From contig NZ_SKFG01000028.1 in NCBI RefSeq assembly GCF_004344915.1, positions 1 through 43,391 of the forward strand: a DNA stretch of 43,391 nucleotides, written 5' to 3'. Shown piece after piece: positions 16,674 through 25,508 of this stretch. The position numbers and the translations under genes were made by a program. The DNA is from Paenibacillus albiflavus (GTDB lineage Bacteria > Bacillota > Bacilli > Paenibacillales > NBRC-103111). The notes below the pieces were generated by a model. The model ran no database searches. It had not been told where the DNA came from and was given only the letters and a program-made list of their open reading frames with translations. The number at the start of each line of letters is the position of its first letter. Within the stretch, counting starts at the first letter, position 1.

Positions 16674-17978
16674 ATGAGATGGTTAGAGGTTAAGCAGACA
16701 TCGAATATTAGCGGACATGTATCTATTCCTGGTTCCAAGAACAGTAGTTTAGCATTACTGCCTGCAGCTATGCTTACTTCAGATAAAGTGATTATCGATG
16801 GAATACCTGATATATATGATGTAAGAGTGATTAGGAAGATTGCGGAATCGATCGGTGTAGAGATGCATTTGGACAGTGGGGAATCTTGCGTCATTAACGC
16901 TGCCAATGTAGAGAATGCCGAGCTGCCGATTGCTATGACATCGTCTTTTAGAGCTTCCTATTATTTTGTTGGGGCGCTGCTGCATAAGTGTAAGAGCGTG
17001 ACTTTAGGTTACCCGGGAGGGGACAATTTTGTTGATAGACCGATTGATCAGCATATGAAGGTTTTTAGAAGCTTTGGAGCTGAAATCATTCAAGGTCATG
17101 ATCGGTACACAGTGATCGCTGATAAATTAAGCGGCTGTGAGATTTACTTTGATATGATTACTTCCGGGGCAACGATGAATGCGGTTTTACTCGCTGTGCT
17201 AGCTGAAGGGACAACTAAACTACGCAATGCTGCAACAGATCCAGAAGTGGTCGATTTGTGCAACATGCTGAATTTAATGGGAGCCCAGATTGCTGGCGCT
17301 GGAACGGACGTCATCCGAATTCAAGGGGTAAAGAAGCTGCATGGCTGCACTTATAAAGTAATTCCAGATCGGCTCATTGCGAGTGCATTTCTCATGACGG
17401 TCGGTTTGACCAAAGGAACCATCACTGTTCATAACGTTATACCCGAACATATGAAATCCTGTTTGTACAAGCTCCAAGAAGTTGGAATCGAGATTGATGT
17501 TAAGGAAGATTCCATCACAGCTTCATGTAAGGGAATAATTCGAGCGACTAGAGTAAGGACGGGAATGTATCCCATCTTTTATACCGATATTCAGCAGCCG
17601 ATGACGAGCTTGTTATTAATGGCCGAAGGCAAAAGTATCATCACTGATCCGGTTTATCCACACCGATTCTCACATGTTCCTGAGTTAAATAAACTCGGCG
17701 CCGATATTAAAGTGCGAAGTGGAACGGCACTAATTAAAGGTGGGAACATGCTGTATGGCGGTATTGTTCATGCGACTGATGTTAGAGCAGGAACATGCTT
17801 GATCATGGCAGGTCTAGCTGCTGAAGGCGTTACCCGAATCACAGGTATTGAACATGTTGAAAGAGGATATGCCGATATCGTTCGATTATATGAGAGTGCT
17901 GGAATATCGATTCGCAAATGTGAAGGCGACCTACATAGAACAATAGCAGATGATTGTGAGTTCACGCCAACTGCATAA
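16674..17978 (+). CDS. murA: MurA paralogue (UDP-GlcNAc 1-carboxyvinyltransferase) with Asp at the Cys site
   Basis: 434-residue EPSP/MurA-fold enzyme; MurA makes enolpyruvyl-UDP-GlcNAc, the first committed step of peptidoglycan synthesis. Conserved residues are visible: Lys-Asn in PGSKNSSLALL, Arg in DRPID, Asp in YTDIQQPMTSLL and Arg in DVRAGTCLIMAGLAAEG. The active-site loop reads PGGDNFVDRPIDQH where MurA has PGGCxIGxRPVDLH, so the Cys that attacks fosfomycin is Asp. Asp is natural in mycobacterial and chlamydial MurA, which are active and fosfomycin-insensitive. The gene is probably an extra copy rather than the housekeeping one, as it lies away from cell-wall genes and directly ahead of a DeoR regulator. 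ATG 16674 has GGGA 9 nt upstream. Confidence 0.92.
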   Translation: MRWLEVKQTSNISGHVSIPGSKNSSLALLPAAMLTSDKVIIDGIPDIYDVRVIRKIAESIGVEMHLDSGESCVINAANVENAELPIAMTSSFRASYYFVGALLHKCKSVTLGYPGGDNFVDRPIDQHMKVFRSFGAEIIQGHDRYTVIADKLSGCEIYFDMITSGATMNAVLLAVLAEGTTKLRNAATDPEVVDLCNMLNLMGAQIAGAGTDVIRIQGVKKLHGCTYKVIPDRLIASAFLMTVGLTKGTITVHNVIPEHMKSCLYKLQEVGIEIDVKEDSITASCKGIIRATRVRTGMYPIFYTDIQQPMTSLLLMAEGKSIITDPVYPHRFSHVPELNKLGADIKVRSGTALIKGGNMLYGGIVHATDVRAGTCLIMAGLAAEGVTRITGIEHVERGYADIVRLYESAGISIRKCEGDLHRTIADDCEFTPTA

Positions 17979-18020
17979 GCGAACCTTGGAAGAAGCTTGG
18001 GATTAAACGGAGGTTATGGT

Positions 18021-18824
18021 GTGGTACAGGAAGAGTCGGGAATGTTTGCCGAGGAACGACGAGAGAAGATTCTTGCGTTATTGAATGAAGAGAATCGGGT
18101 AGTAGTAAAAGATTTAGCGGAGCGGTTCCAGATTTCAATTGATTCCATCCGAAGAGACCTGACGATCATGGAACAGAAGGGTTTGCTCAAAAAGACGCAT
18201 GGCGGTGCGATTCCACCAATGAAGGTGCGGCAGCCGCGCACGCCGTCAGAGCGTAGACTTTGGCGGGGCAATGCGATTGGCAAGGCAATTGCTAAGGTTG
18301 CAGTTTCCTATCTAAGACCCAATGACACGGTATACATAGGGACGAGCACGTTGTCTTATGTCTTATTGCAGTTCTTGCCTGATCAAATGCCGCTTACGAT
18401 TGTTACGAACAGCATCCAAGTTGCGGATGCACTTAAGGAACGGGAATGGATTGAAACTTACTTGATCGGCGGTCGGGTGAAGCGTTCCGGCGGTATGACA
18501 GATGTACTGGCACATGAATTTGTCCGACAGTTTAAGTTCGATATCAGTTTTATTGGAGGGGGTGGAATGTCGGAGAACGGCATTTATGTTACCACTCCTG
18601 AGGTAGCGGCTTTCATCCGCACGGTCTCCTCTCTATCACGTAGAAAAATTGGAATCATCACGTATCATTATGTCGGCAATGAAGGCTTTGCGAATGCGGG
18701 ACGGATCGAAGATTTGGATGCTCTAATTACGAACGAAGATGCAGATCCAGAAGCGATTGAGCTCATTCGTGAGCGAGGGGTTAATGTGATATTAACGAAG
18801 GTTGAGCAAAGTGATGAGGAATAG
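18021..18824 (+). CDS. DeoR/GlpR-family transcriptional regulator
   Basis: 267-residue regulator with an N-terminal DeoR winged helix: ERREKILALLNEENRVVVKD, then ERFQISIDSIRRDLTIME, then KTHGGAI. A phosphosugar-isomerase-like effector domain follows, with GTSTLSYVLLQ, VTNSIQVADALKE and FIGGGGMSENGIYVTTPE. I chose GTG 18021 because GGAGG (18009-18013) lies 7 nt upstream; ATG 18042 is the alternative. It follows the MurA paralogue by 42 bp and is probably cotranscribed with it. DeoR proteins usually repress sugar-phosphate operons, so it may tie the murA gene to an amino-sugar signal; this is inference. Confidence 0.92.
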   Translation: MVQEESGMFAEERREKILALLNEENRVVVKDLAERFQISIDSIRRDLTIMEQKGLLKKTHGGAIPPMKVRQPRTPSERRLWRGNAIGKAIAKVAVSYLRPNDTVYIGTSTLSYVLLQFLPDQMPLTIVTNSIQVADALKEREWIETYLIGGRVKRSGGMTDVLAHEFVRQFKFDISFIGGGGMSENGIYVTTPEVAAFIRTVSSLSRRKIGIITYHYVGNEGFANAGRIEDLDALITNEDADPEAIELIRERGVNVILTKVEQSDEE

Positions 18825-18852
18825 TTAACGGCAGGAATTATTTAGGTAAAAG

Positions 18853-18893
18853 GAGTATCTCGACTATCATTCAAAATGATTTTCAGGATACTC
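18853..18893. terminator. Nested hairpin after the DeoR gene, possible terminator
   Basis: The outer stem is GAGTATC / GATACTC and the inner stem is ATCAT-TCAAA-ATGAT. The sequence that follows (TAACATTTTATG) is only weakly T-rich. It sits 29 bp after the stop of the DeoR gene. Confidence 0.45.
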
Positions 18894-19071
18894 TAACATT
18901 TTATGACAATTTATCTAAATATTCAGCCGGGTTTATTTATAAAAGGGCAATCGGTTCCATTTCCGACAGTGGTTGGATTAAAATCTATTCTTCATTTGAC
19001 CGATATAGTATTCTGAATATATTCTGAATATTCCACGAATCAAAACGAAAAATAGAACTTTGAAGGTGTGC

Positions 19072-22000
19072 ATGATCATCGGATATGACAAGATATTGAA
19101 AGAATATATAACAGTTCCCCCTATAGAGCTTGAGGTTTTCTTCGAACTCTCTGTGATGTTGACTGAAATGGTGTACCGCGAGCATCAACGGAATGCGGTG
19201 ATCGGGTGTCTTAGCCCTGTTCATATAAGCATTCAATGGGAGAATAAGATGGCGCACCTGACCGAGTTCACGGAAGGAGATGCGACTTACCAGTCTCCCG
19301 AGCAGTCGGGGCGGATTAATCGTGTGCCGGATGGGCGTAGCGATCTATACGCATTGGGTGTCATCCTCTATGAGCTGTTGACCGGACGAATGCCTTTTTT
19401 CCCTAATAGCGAAGAGGACTGGGCTGCCGTGCATATTAATCGAACGCCGATGCCAATATCCAACATCCACCCGGATGGGGACGGACCGTTGCAAGCCGTT
19501 CTAATGAAGCTGCTGGCCAAATCGCCAGATGACCGTTATCAGAGCGCCTATGGGTTGCTTGACGATCTGAAGCAGTGCCTAGGGATATTGAATAGCGACG
19601 GTTTGCTGACGCCATTTGAAGCGGGTCGTTTGGACAGAATTCGATCGTTGCAACTATCCGATTCGTGGTATGGACGTAGCTCTGCGGTAAATCAACTGGA
19701 AGCAGGATTTGAACAGGCTGTTCAAGGTCTGAACGCATTCCGATGGGTGACGGGTCGGGAGGGCGTCGGCAAAACGACACTCGTCCGCGGGTTCCAATCG
19801 AGCGTTATTTGGCGTGGGGGCTCATTCGTGGAGGGGAACTGCGAACCCTTACAGCAAGCTGCGCAGTATGAGCCTTTTCTTCAAGCGATACGGCAATGGG
19901 TGTATCAGCTGTGGAGCGAACCTGCGGACGTCATTGCGAAACTGAAGGCTAAGCTACAAGCCGAGTTCGCACAAGAAGCGTTGACGATCGTCTCCTTATG
20001 GCCTGAAGCCAAGCCGCTTTTCGGATGCGAAACAGAGGAGAGGTCGGTTCCGGACGATGAGATGGCTTGGGAGCGTTTCGGAAAGCTGCTGCCGGGCTTG
20101 CTTCGTTGCATGGCCGAATGCAAACCTCCGCTAGTTGTGTTCATCGACAATCTGGAATGGGCAGACGAATATACCCATACCATAATTCAGTCGCTTGCGC
20201 GGGAGGAAACGGTGCCAGGGTTATTCCTGATCGGCGTATGCCAGACAGACGGAGAGATTGCTTCCGTATTGGGGGAGGGGAATCCGGGTCAAGTGCCAGG
20301 AGTTCCATGGTTAGCCGAAAGACTTCACGCCAATCCGGAGGAGCATGTAGCCCTCCAGCCAATGGCGTATGAAGACGTAAGGCAGTATGTCTCACATATT
20401 CTACATGAGGAATCGGCTCGTATTCGTCTGTTAGCCCGATCCGTCTATGATCAGACGGGCGGCAACCCTCATACGATAAGACTCTTGTTGGAAAGCTGGC
20501 TGAAGGAGAAAAGGCTTAGTTTCAACGAGAAACGGCGTCAATGGGCATGGAACCCGGAAGTCATTCGTCAGATGAGCGACTCAGAAGCCAATCTCCATCT
20601 GATGGAGGAGGGCTTTGCTAAGCTCCCGATCGATCGAAAGGAGCTTCTGGGCATGGCTGCAGCGATCGGTTCGGCTTTTCGCTTGTCGATCCTTGCTGAA
20701 GCATGCGACTTGGCGTCGGATGTCGTGTTCCGCGGGCTTCAAGAGGTAGAGTCGGCAGGCATGATCTACCGGGAGGATGAGGCGGAGTGCGAGAACGGAG
20801 AGGAAAGCATCTACCTGTTCGCGCATGATGCAGTCCATCGAATGGCGTATGCCTTCGATTCGGGACACAACGCGGATCGGCACCGTAAGATAGGTCAGCT
20901 GCTGCAGCGCCGTTCTCCGGACTGGAGCGACGATACGATGCTGGCTGCGATCGATCATTTGAATCTGGCCGTCACGATCATGTCGGAGCAAGAGAAGCGT
21001 CAACTGGCCGAGCATAATCTACAAGTGGGACAGAAGGCATTGGCTGAAGGGCGCTATGCCAAAGGGAAACAATACGCCGAGAACGGGCTGCTTCTGACGG
21101 GGGAAGAAAGGAAGATCGAATCGGGATCGCTCGATTTTGAACTGCGGTTGGCACTGGCATGGTTGGAGTATATGAACGGCCATCTCGAACGGGCAAGAGA
21201 GCTATTGCAGGATCTGAACAAAGATGTCGGGAAGCTGAGCCGGGCGGAGTCTTTGCGGATTTGGGCACCCTTGATCCAATTCCACGTGTTTGTGGACGAT
21301 GAGAAGGCAATCCGATACGGTAGAGAGGCTTTAGCGGCTTATGGTTGGAAGCTTCGAGAGAAGCCTTCCCTATTGTCCATAGCCAAGGAAGTCATGCAGA
21401 CGCAACTCTTTTTGTACCGAAAGCGCGGTTCGCTCCCTCCGCTGCCTGACCCTCTCGATGAAGAGTATGAAACATTATGCGGGCTGATGGCGCAGCTTTT
21501 TTTTCCGTTGCTTATGCACGATCCGGGAGCATTGATTGAACTGTATGCCCGGTTTATTCGTTACGGACTTCGGAAAGGGGTGAACATGCCGCTTGCCGTC
21601 ATGATCGGCGCGTACGAGCTGATCTTGCAAAGGGTGCTTCCGAACTTTGCGCAAGCACCTCCGATCGCCGATCGGGCTTTCTTGCAAATCGCGAACGCCT
21701 CTGCGTTCGGGAACCGTTATATGTTCACTTTCGTGGGCGGGATGTCCAAGCAATTGGACAAGCCTATGGAAGCTTCCGATGCGCTGTACAAGGCAATGCG
21801 CCAAGGATTGGAATCCGGGGATAAAGACTTTGCCAACCTGGCCATAATTACCTGTCTCGTTACCTATAACGGAGATCTGTATGCATTAAAGGAGCTGCTC
21901 CGTTATTTTGCGGCACATATGCAGCAGAACGCCAACGCAAAAATACTGGACATGGTGCGGATTGCCGGAGGTTATGTAGCGGCGCTCCAAGACGAGCTTC

Positions 22001-23457
22001 AGACGGACATCTTCATTGCCATTCCGCAGGATCCGGACGGCGATTTGGAGCAGCCGGATGAGGATAATTACAGCTGCGGTTGCAGGCTTGAAGCGGCGTA
22101 CTTGTCTGGCAAGTACCGGGAGGCGTTATACTGGGCGAAGCGAGGAAGGACCAATGAACTGCCACTCGATTGGACGCGAATCCGGAAGCAACGCTTGTAT
22201 GAAACCTTATCGTTAGCCGCCTTATTCCCCGAGTCGAACGCGAAAGAACGCAAGCGGATTCGACAAGTGGTCCGCGCGCAATTGCGCAGGATGAAGAGCT
22301 GGCGTGGATTTCTCGGCTATCGGACTTCCGCGTATCTGCTGATGAGGGCGGAATGGGAACGAATAGCCGGGAACACGCTGGACGCAGTACGTGAGTATAC
22401 GGCCGCGATTAAACAAGCGCGAGTCGAGAAATACAGCTTAATGGAAGGAATCGCTTGCGAACGACTTGCGATCTGTTACCGCAATGATATGATCAGCCGA
22501 TCCGGGGCGACGATCGCCATGATGGACGCCTGCGCAGCTTATGCCGACTGGGGCGTCACTTCCAAAGTGACGCATATCAGAAGCCGACATGCCGAGCTGT
22601 TGAATCAAGCTTTCAAGCGGTACGAAGGGCCGATCTTGGAGGGTAAAATCGAAAGCGATCATACCCGTATCGATTTGCCACGGCAAAACGAACCGATGGA
22701 AAACAGGGGTTCGAAGAGTGAGGACGAAGAATATGAGCTTGTTCGACGGATCATCAATAGTACCGGTAAGCCTAACTGGTCGGTAAGCCTCCTTGAGGCG
22801 GGGCTTCGAGAAGCGGGAGCTGATAGGGGCTTCTTGCTAAGCTACCGAGATGACCGATTCATCATCGAAGCAGGCGGTTCGGACATAACGGAGAAGGAAG
22901 CGACAGGGTTATATGCAGAGAGCGTCTTGCGCCATACGACGATGACGAACGAACCGCTTATCCTCCATGACGCGATTCAGAGCTATTGGGTCAAGGATGC
23001 TTATATCGAGGCACAGCGCCCCCGATCAATCCTGTGCCTGCCGATCGCAGTTCCGGGAGAGCGTGCATCCTTTGTGCTCTACTTGGAAAATCGACAGATA
23101 CCGGACGTATTTACGGATCGGGACGCGAAGGTGCTGGAGATTCTAGCGACGAGAATGATCTATATCAAGCTGCTAGAAGACGAAGCGGCGGCTACGCTGG
23201 CGACGAACCTATCGGAAGGTCTCGCTTCATCCGTTCCAAGATCCGTTCAAACGGAATTGACCGAGCCGCTGACAGAGCGGGAAATCGAAATTTTGATGGC
23301 AATCGCGGAAGGGTTGTCGAATAGAGATATTGCAGAGCGATTCAGCATTGCCGAATCAACGGTCAAGACGCATGTGTCCAGAATCATCGGCAAGCTGGGC
23401 GTGAAGCGGCGCGGACAAGCCGTCGTCCGGGCGAGGGAACTGCAATTAATAGATTAA
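19072..23457 (+). CDS. Giant regulator: pseudokinase, STAND ATPase, GAF and LuxR HTH
   Basis: 1461 residues. Residues 1 to about 165 are the C-lobe of a Ser/Thr kinase fold (ATYQSPEQSG, DGRSDLYALGVILYELLTGR, KLLAKSPDDRYQSAYGLLDD). The glycine-rich N-lobe is missing, HRD is replaced by GCLSP and DFG by TEF, so it cannot be an active kinase. A STAND-type ATPase follows: Walker A GREGVGKTT (about 228-236) and Walker B LVVFIDNLEWAD (Asp about 359). A long helical, TPR-like region runs to about 1200, then a GAF domain, then a LuxR HTH (about 1400-1461: LTEREIEILMAIAEGLSNRD and STVKTHVSRIIGKLGV). The layout recalls the kinase-AAA 'multi-kinase' sensors. ATG 19072 has GAAGG 5 nt upstream; TTG 19060 is an alternative. 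Base composition is visibly GC-richer than its neighbours. Confidence 0.9.
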   Translation: MIIGYDKILKEYITVPPIELEVFFELSVMLTEMVYREHQRNAVIGCLSPVHISIQWENKMAHLTEFTEGDATYQSPEQSGRINRVPDGRSDLYALGVILYELLTGRMPFFPNSEEDWAAVHINRTPMPISNIHPDGDGPLQAVLMKLLAKSPDDRYQSAYGLLDDLKQCLGILNSDGLLTPFEAGRLDRIRSLQLSDSWYGRSSAVNQLEAGFEQAVQGLNAFRWVTGREGVGKTTLVRGFQSSVIWRGGSFVEGNCEPLQQAAQYEPFLQAIRQWVYQLWSEPADVIAKLKAKLQAEFAQEALTIVSLWPEAKPLFGCETEERSVPDDEMAWERFGKLLPGLLRCMAECKPPLVVFIDNLEWADEYTHTIIQSLAREETVPGLFLIGVCQTDGEIASVLGEGNPGQVPGVPWLAERLHANPEEHVALQPMAYEDVRQYVSHILHEESARIRLLARSVYDQTGGNPHTIRLLLESWLKEKRLSFNEKRRQWAWNPEVIRQMSDSEANLHLMEEGFAKLPIDRKELLGMAAAIGSAFRLSILAEACDLASDVVFRGLQEVESAGMIYREDEAECENGEESIYLFAHDAVHRMAYAFDSGHNADRHRKIGQLLQRRSPDWSDDTMLAAIDHLNLAVTIMSEQEKRQLAEHNLQVGQKALAEGRYAKGKQYAENGLLLTGEERKIESGSLDFELRLALAWLEYMNGHLERARELLQDLNKDVGKLSRAESLRIWAPLIQFHVFVDDEKAIRYGREALAAYGWKLREKPSLLSIAKEVMQTQLFLYRKRGSLPPLPDPLDEEYETLCGLMAQLFFPLLMHDPGALIELYARFIRYGLRKGVNMPLAVMIGAYELILQRVLPNFAQAPPIADRAFLQIANASAFGNRYMFTFVGGMSKQLDKPMEASDALYKAMRQGLESGDKDFANLAIITCLVTYNGDLYALKELLRYFAAHMQQNANAKILDMVRIAGGYVAALQDELQTDIFIAIPQDPDGDLEQPDEDNYSCGCRLEAAYLSGKYREALYWAKRGRTNELPLDWTRIRKQRLYETLSLAALFPESNAKERKRIRQVVRAQLRRMKSWRGFLGYRTSAYLLMRAEWERIAGNTLDAVREYTAAIKQARVEKYSLMEGIACERLAICYRNDMISRSGATIAMMDACAAYADWGVTSKVTHIRSRHAELLNQAFKRYEGPILEGKIESDHTRIDLPRQNEPMENRGSKSEDEEYELVRRIINSTGKPNWSVSLLEAGLREAGADRGFLLSYRDDRFIIEAGGSDITEKEATGLYAESVLRHTTMTNEPLILHDAIQSYWVKDAYIEAQRPRSILCLPIAVPGERASFVLYLENRQIPDVFTDRDAKVLEILATRMIYIKLLEDEAAATLATNLSEGLASSVPRSVQTELTEPLTEREIEILMAIAEGLSNRDIAERFSIAESTVKTHVSRIIGKLGVKRRGQAVVRARELQLID

Positions 23458-23463
23458 CAAGAG

Positions 23464-23495
23464 GGAAGCGTGCCTTAATGGCTGCTTCCTTTTTC
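23464..23495 (+). terminator. Rho-independent terminator after the LuxR-type giant regulator
   Basis: GGAAGC / GCTTCC stem with an inner GCC / GGC pairing, followed by T6 (23490-23495). Confidence 0.8.
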
Positions 23496-23583
23496 TATGA
23501 TAGGAACCTAAGACCAATATAGGATATGAAAAATAAATATGGTATTCTGAACTCATAACTTCATTTCAATAAGGAGTTGACTG

Positions 23584-24093
23584 ATGATGCCATCCGCATC
23601 GCCTAAATTGCCAATAACGGATGCTGAAAGAACGAAGCTGCGAGCATGCAAATGGAAACTTAAAGATATCGCCTATAAATCAGTGGAAGAGCTATCACTT
23701 CATTTGGAGATCTCGAAGGATAGGGCAAAGTACTTGAGGGCGCTAGCTATTTTTCAGTCGATTCCTTCTATTGGTCCGATTATTGCGCAAGCTGTCGTTG
23801 AACTAGGCTATTATTCACTGGAAGATCTTGAACAGGTGTCGGGAGTGGAATTAATCGATCGTTTGGAGGAGTTCTATGGTTACTGGCATGATCCTTGCGT
23901 AGAAGACGCGATGCGCTGCATTACCTACCATGCCAAGCATCCGGGAAGTAATCAGAGCTGGTTCGACTTTACAGATGAGAGAAAAAAGTATCGTGCCGAG
24001 CATGGTTATCCGGCGACCAGACCGACGCTTGCGTGGCATGAGGTTAAATCAAAAGGGGAATCATCATTTGCACGTACTTACCCAAGAAAATAG
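23584..24093 (+). CDS. Helix-hairpin-helix protein, Cdd1/'pathogenicity locus' type
   Basis: 169-residue protein. A helix-hairpin-helix core is visible at FQSIPSIGPIIAQAVVELGY followed by SLEDLEQVSGVELIDRLEEF. The segment PCVEDAMRCITYHAKHPGSN followed by WFDFTDERKKYRAEHGYP matches the small Cdd1 ('pathogenicity locus') family, which is thought to bind DNA. ATG 23584 follows AAGGAG. Its last 26 bp overlap the start of the spermidine-synthase-like gene in another frame, so the pair is probably cotranscribed. Confidence 0.85.
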   Translation: MMPSASPKLPITDAERTKLRACKWKLKDIAYKSVEELSLHLEISKDRAKYLRALAIFQSIPSIGPIIAQAVVELGYYSLEDLEQVSGVELIDRLEEFYGYWHDPCVEDAMRCITYHAKHPGSNQSWFDFTDERKKYRAEHGYPATRPTLAWHEVKSKGESSFARTYPRK

Positions 24094-24808
24094 CTTATAC
24101 CAAGAAATTACCGTATATGAATCGAATGAATTGTATGGAGAGACCGGCAGATTCCGCTGCCTGCAATTTGCTGATGATGCTGTGCAAGGGGCAATGGATC
24201 TTAGAGACCGTAATCATATTGTACTGGAATATCCGCGTGTGATGATTCATCTCATGGAGAAGAACAATTCGTTTTTTGAGAGGGCTTTGATCATCGGTCA
24301 TGGGATTGGGACGATTGCTAGCCAATATCCGAGCAAATCGATTACAGTAGCTGAGCTGGATGCGAAGGTAGTGGAGCTTAGCCGAGTATGGTTTGATTAT
24401 CAGCTCGATAATGTTGTGGTAGGTGACGGGCGCGAAGTCCTTTCGGAAATAGAAGCAGATAGCCTGGATTATATTCTTGTCGATGCCTTTACCAAAGAGG
24501 GGACTCCGTCTCGTTTAACCTCGGTGGAGTTCTTTCAGCTTGCTCTGGTAAAATTGAACGCTAGTGGAGCCATTCTGCTTAACGTAACCGGCAGATTAAA
24601 GAATGATCGACTCATTAATGCGATTTACTCAACACTTGGTGAAATGGTTCCGTATACGAAAGCTTGGGCATTACCTGCTAAGGATGTCTCGGATATTCGT
24701 AATATCGTCATGATGGGGAGCCGTCATACGATCCAGTGTGAGCCGAAGCAGATGGAAGGGTTTTGTGAAATTGAATTAGTCCCAGGTCATATTATCCGAG
24801 ATAAATAG
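24068..24808 (+). CDS. Spermidine synthase-like methyltransferase-fold protein
   Basis: 246-residue Rossmann-fold protein of the polyamine aminopropyltransferase type. The N-terminal beta domain is QENSLYQEITVYES, then GRFRCLQFADDAVQGAMDL. The binding motifs are RALIIGHGIGTIA (in place of GGGDG), SITVAELDAKVVELSR, VVGDGREVLSE and YILVDAFTKEG. The missing GGGDG motif makes polyamine synthesis uncertain. I chose TTG 24068: GGGGA (24056-24060) lies 7 nt upstream and the protein from there fits the family. The longer frame from 23930 is mostly out-of-frame reading of the upstream gene. Confidence 0.85.
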   Translation: MHVLTQENSLYQEITVYESNELYGETGRFRCLQFADDAVQGAMDLRDRNHIVLEYPRVMIHLMEKNNSFFERALIIGHGIGTIASQYPSKSITVAELDAKVVELSRVWFDYQLDNVVVGDGREVLSEIEADSLDYILVDAFTKEGTPSRLTSVEFFQLALVKLNASGAILLNVTGRLKNDRLINAIYSTLGEMVPYTKAWALPAKDVSDIRNIVMMGSRHTIQCEPKQMEGFCEIELVPGHIIRDK

Positions 24809-24844
24809 CTGCTAGTATTAGACTAACCCCCGTAATAGAAACAA

Positions 24845-24883
24845 CGGCAGCCATGGACGAGAAAATAAAGTCCTAGACTGCCG
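24845..24883. other. Hairpin between converging genes
   Basis: CGGCAG / CTGCCG with an inner TGGAC / GTCCT pairing, lying between the stops of the spermidine-synthase-like and GNAT genes. There is no T tract on either side, so termination is doubtful. Confidence 0.45.
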
Positions 24884-24889
24884 CTGCAT

Positions 24890-25324
24890 TCAAAGCTCTT
24901 TTACAAAGCGATAACCAGTTATCTTGTATCCTAAATCCTGATAAAATTGATGGGCTTCTGCTTTTCGCCCAAAACCACTGATGAAGTATGTACCCTTGCA
25001 TCCTAATTCTTTCGCAAGGTGTTCTGCAAAATCCATAAGTTGTCTTCCAATTCCATGTCGCTTTGCCGATGATCTAACTACAATTATACAAATTTCCCCA
25101 TAACGACTTACTTCACGAATATTTTCTCTTATTCTAAATACAAGAGTTGCTTGAATCTCCGAATTTTTTTCATAAACAAAAATTGTATCTGTGCTGCTTT
25201 CTTCTACCATTTTTAGTCGATTATACATATCTTCTTGAGAGATAGGTTTACCACTCATTTCTTCCATCAGGTGTGAAAGAACAGTAATATCACTTTTTTT
25301 TGCTTTCCGAATGACATGGGTCAT
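24890..25324 (-). CDS. GNAT-family N-acetyltransferase
   Basis: 144-residue Gcn5-related acetyltransferase. Motif C is HVIRKAKKSDI, the acetyl-CoA-binding motif A is IIVVRSSAKRHGIGRQLMDFA (RxxGxG as RHGIGR), and the motif B end is AHQFYQDLGYKITGYRFVK. I chose ATG 25324 because GAGGTG lies 8 nt upstream; the longer frame to 25414 lacks a site. Substrate unknown. It converges on the gene at 24068. Confidence 0.9.
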   Translation of the reverse strand: MTHVIRKAKKSDITVLSHLMEEMSGKPISQEDMYNRLKMVEESSTDTIFVYEKNSEIQATLVFRIRENIREVSRYGEICIIVVRSSAKRHGIGRQLMDFAEHLAKELGCKGTYFISGFGRKAEAHQFYQDLGYKITGYRFVKEL

Positions 25325-25447
25325 ATGCATACACCTCAATTGTTTTATGCAATGAAAATATATCCCACTAAATGGAACATCTTTACAATAACACATATCA
25401 CCAATATATTCCATATATCCTTTCGAAAAACTACCCGATAGCGAAAC

Positions 25448-25474
25448 GCGGCTACCAATCGAGCTGGCAGCCGC
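25448..25474. terminator. Hairpin downstream of cwlJ
   Basis: GCGGCT / AGCCGC with an inner CC / GG extension. On the minus strand it follows the cwlJ stop by about 35 bp and is trailed by moderately T-rich sequence. Confidence 0.55.
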
Positions 25475-25508
25475 ATCTTAATTATTTTGAGATCCTGAGC
25501 ATTTTCGT

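Noticed and set aside
23930-24067. N-terminal extension of the spermidine-synthase-like protein
   Set aside because: It is out-of-frame reading of the HHH-protein gene, and the family N-terminus and a good ribosome binding site point to TTG 24068.
24845-24883. Hairpin as a strong terminator
   Set aside because: There is no T tract on either strand; listed only as a hairpin.
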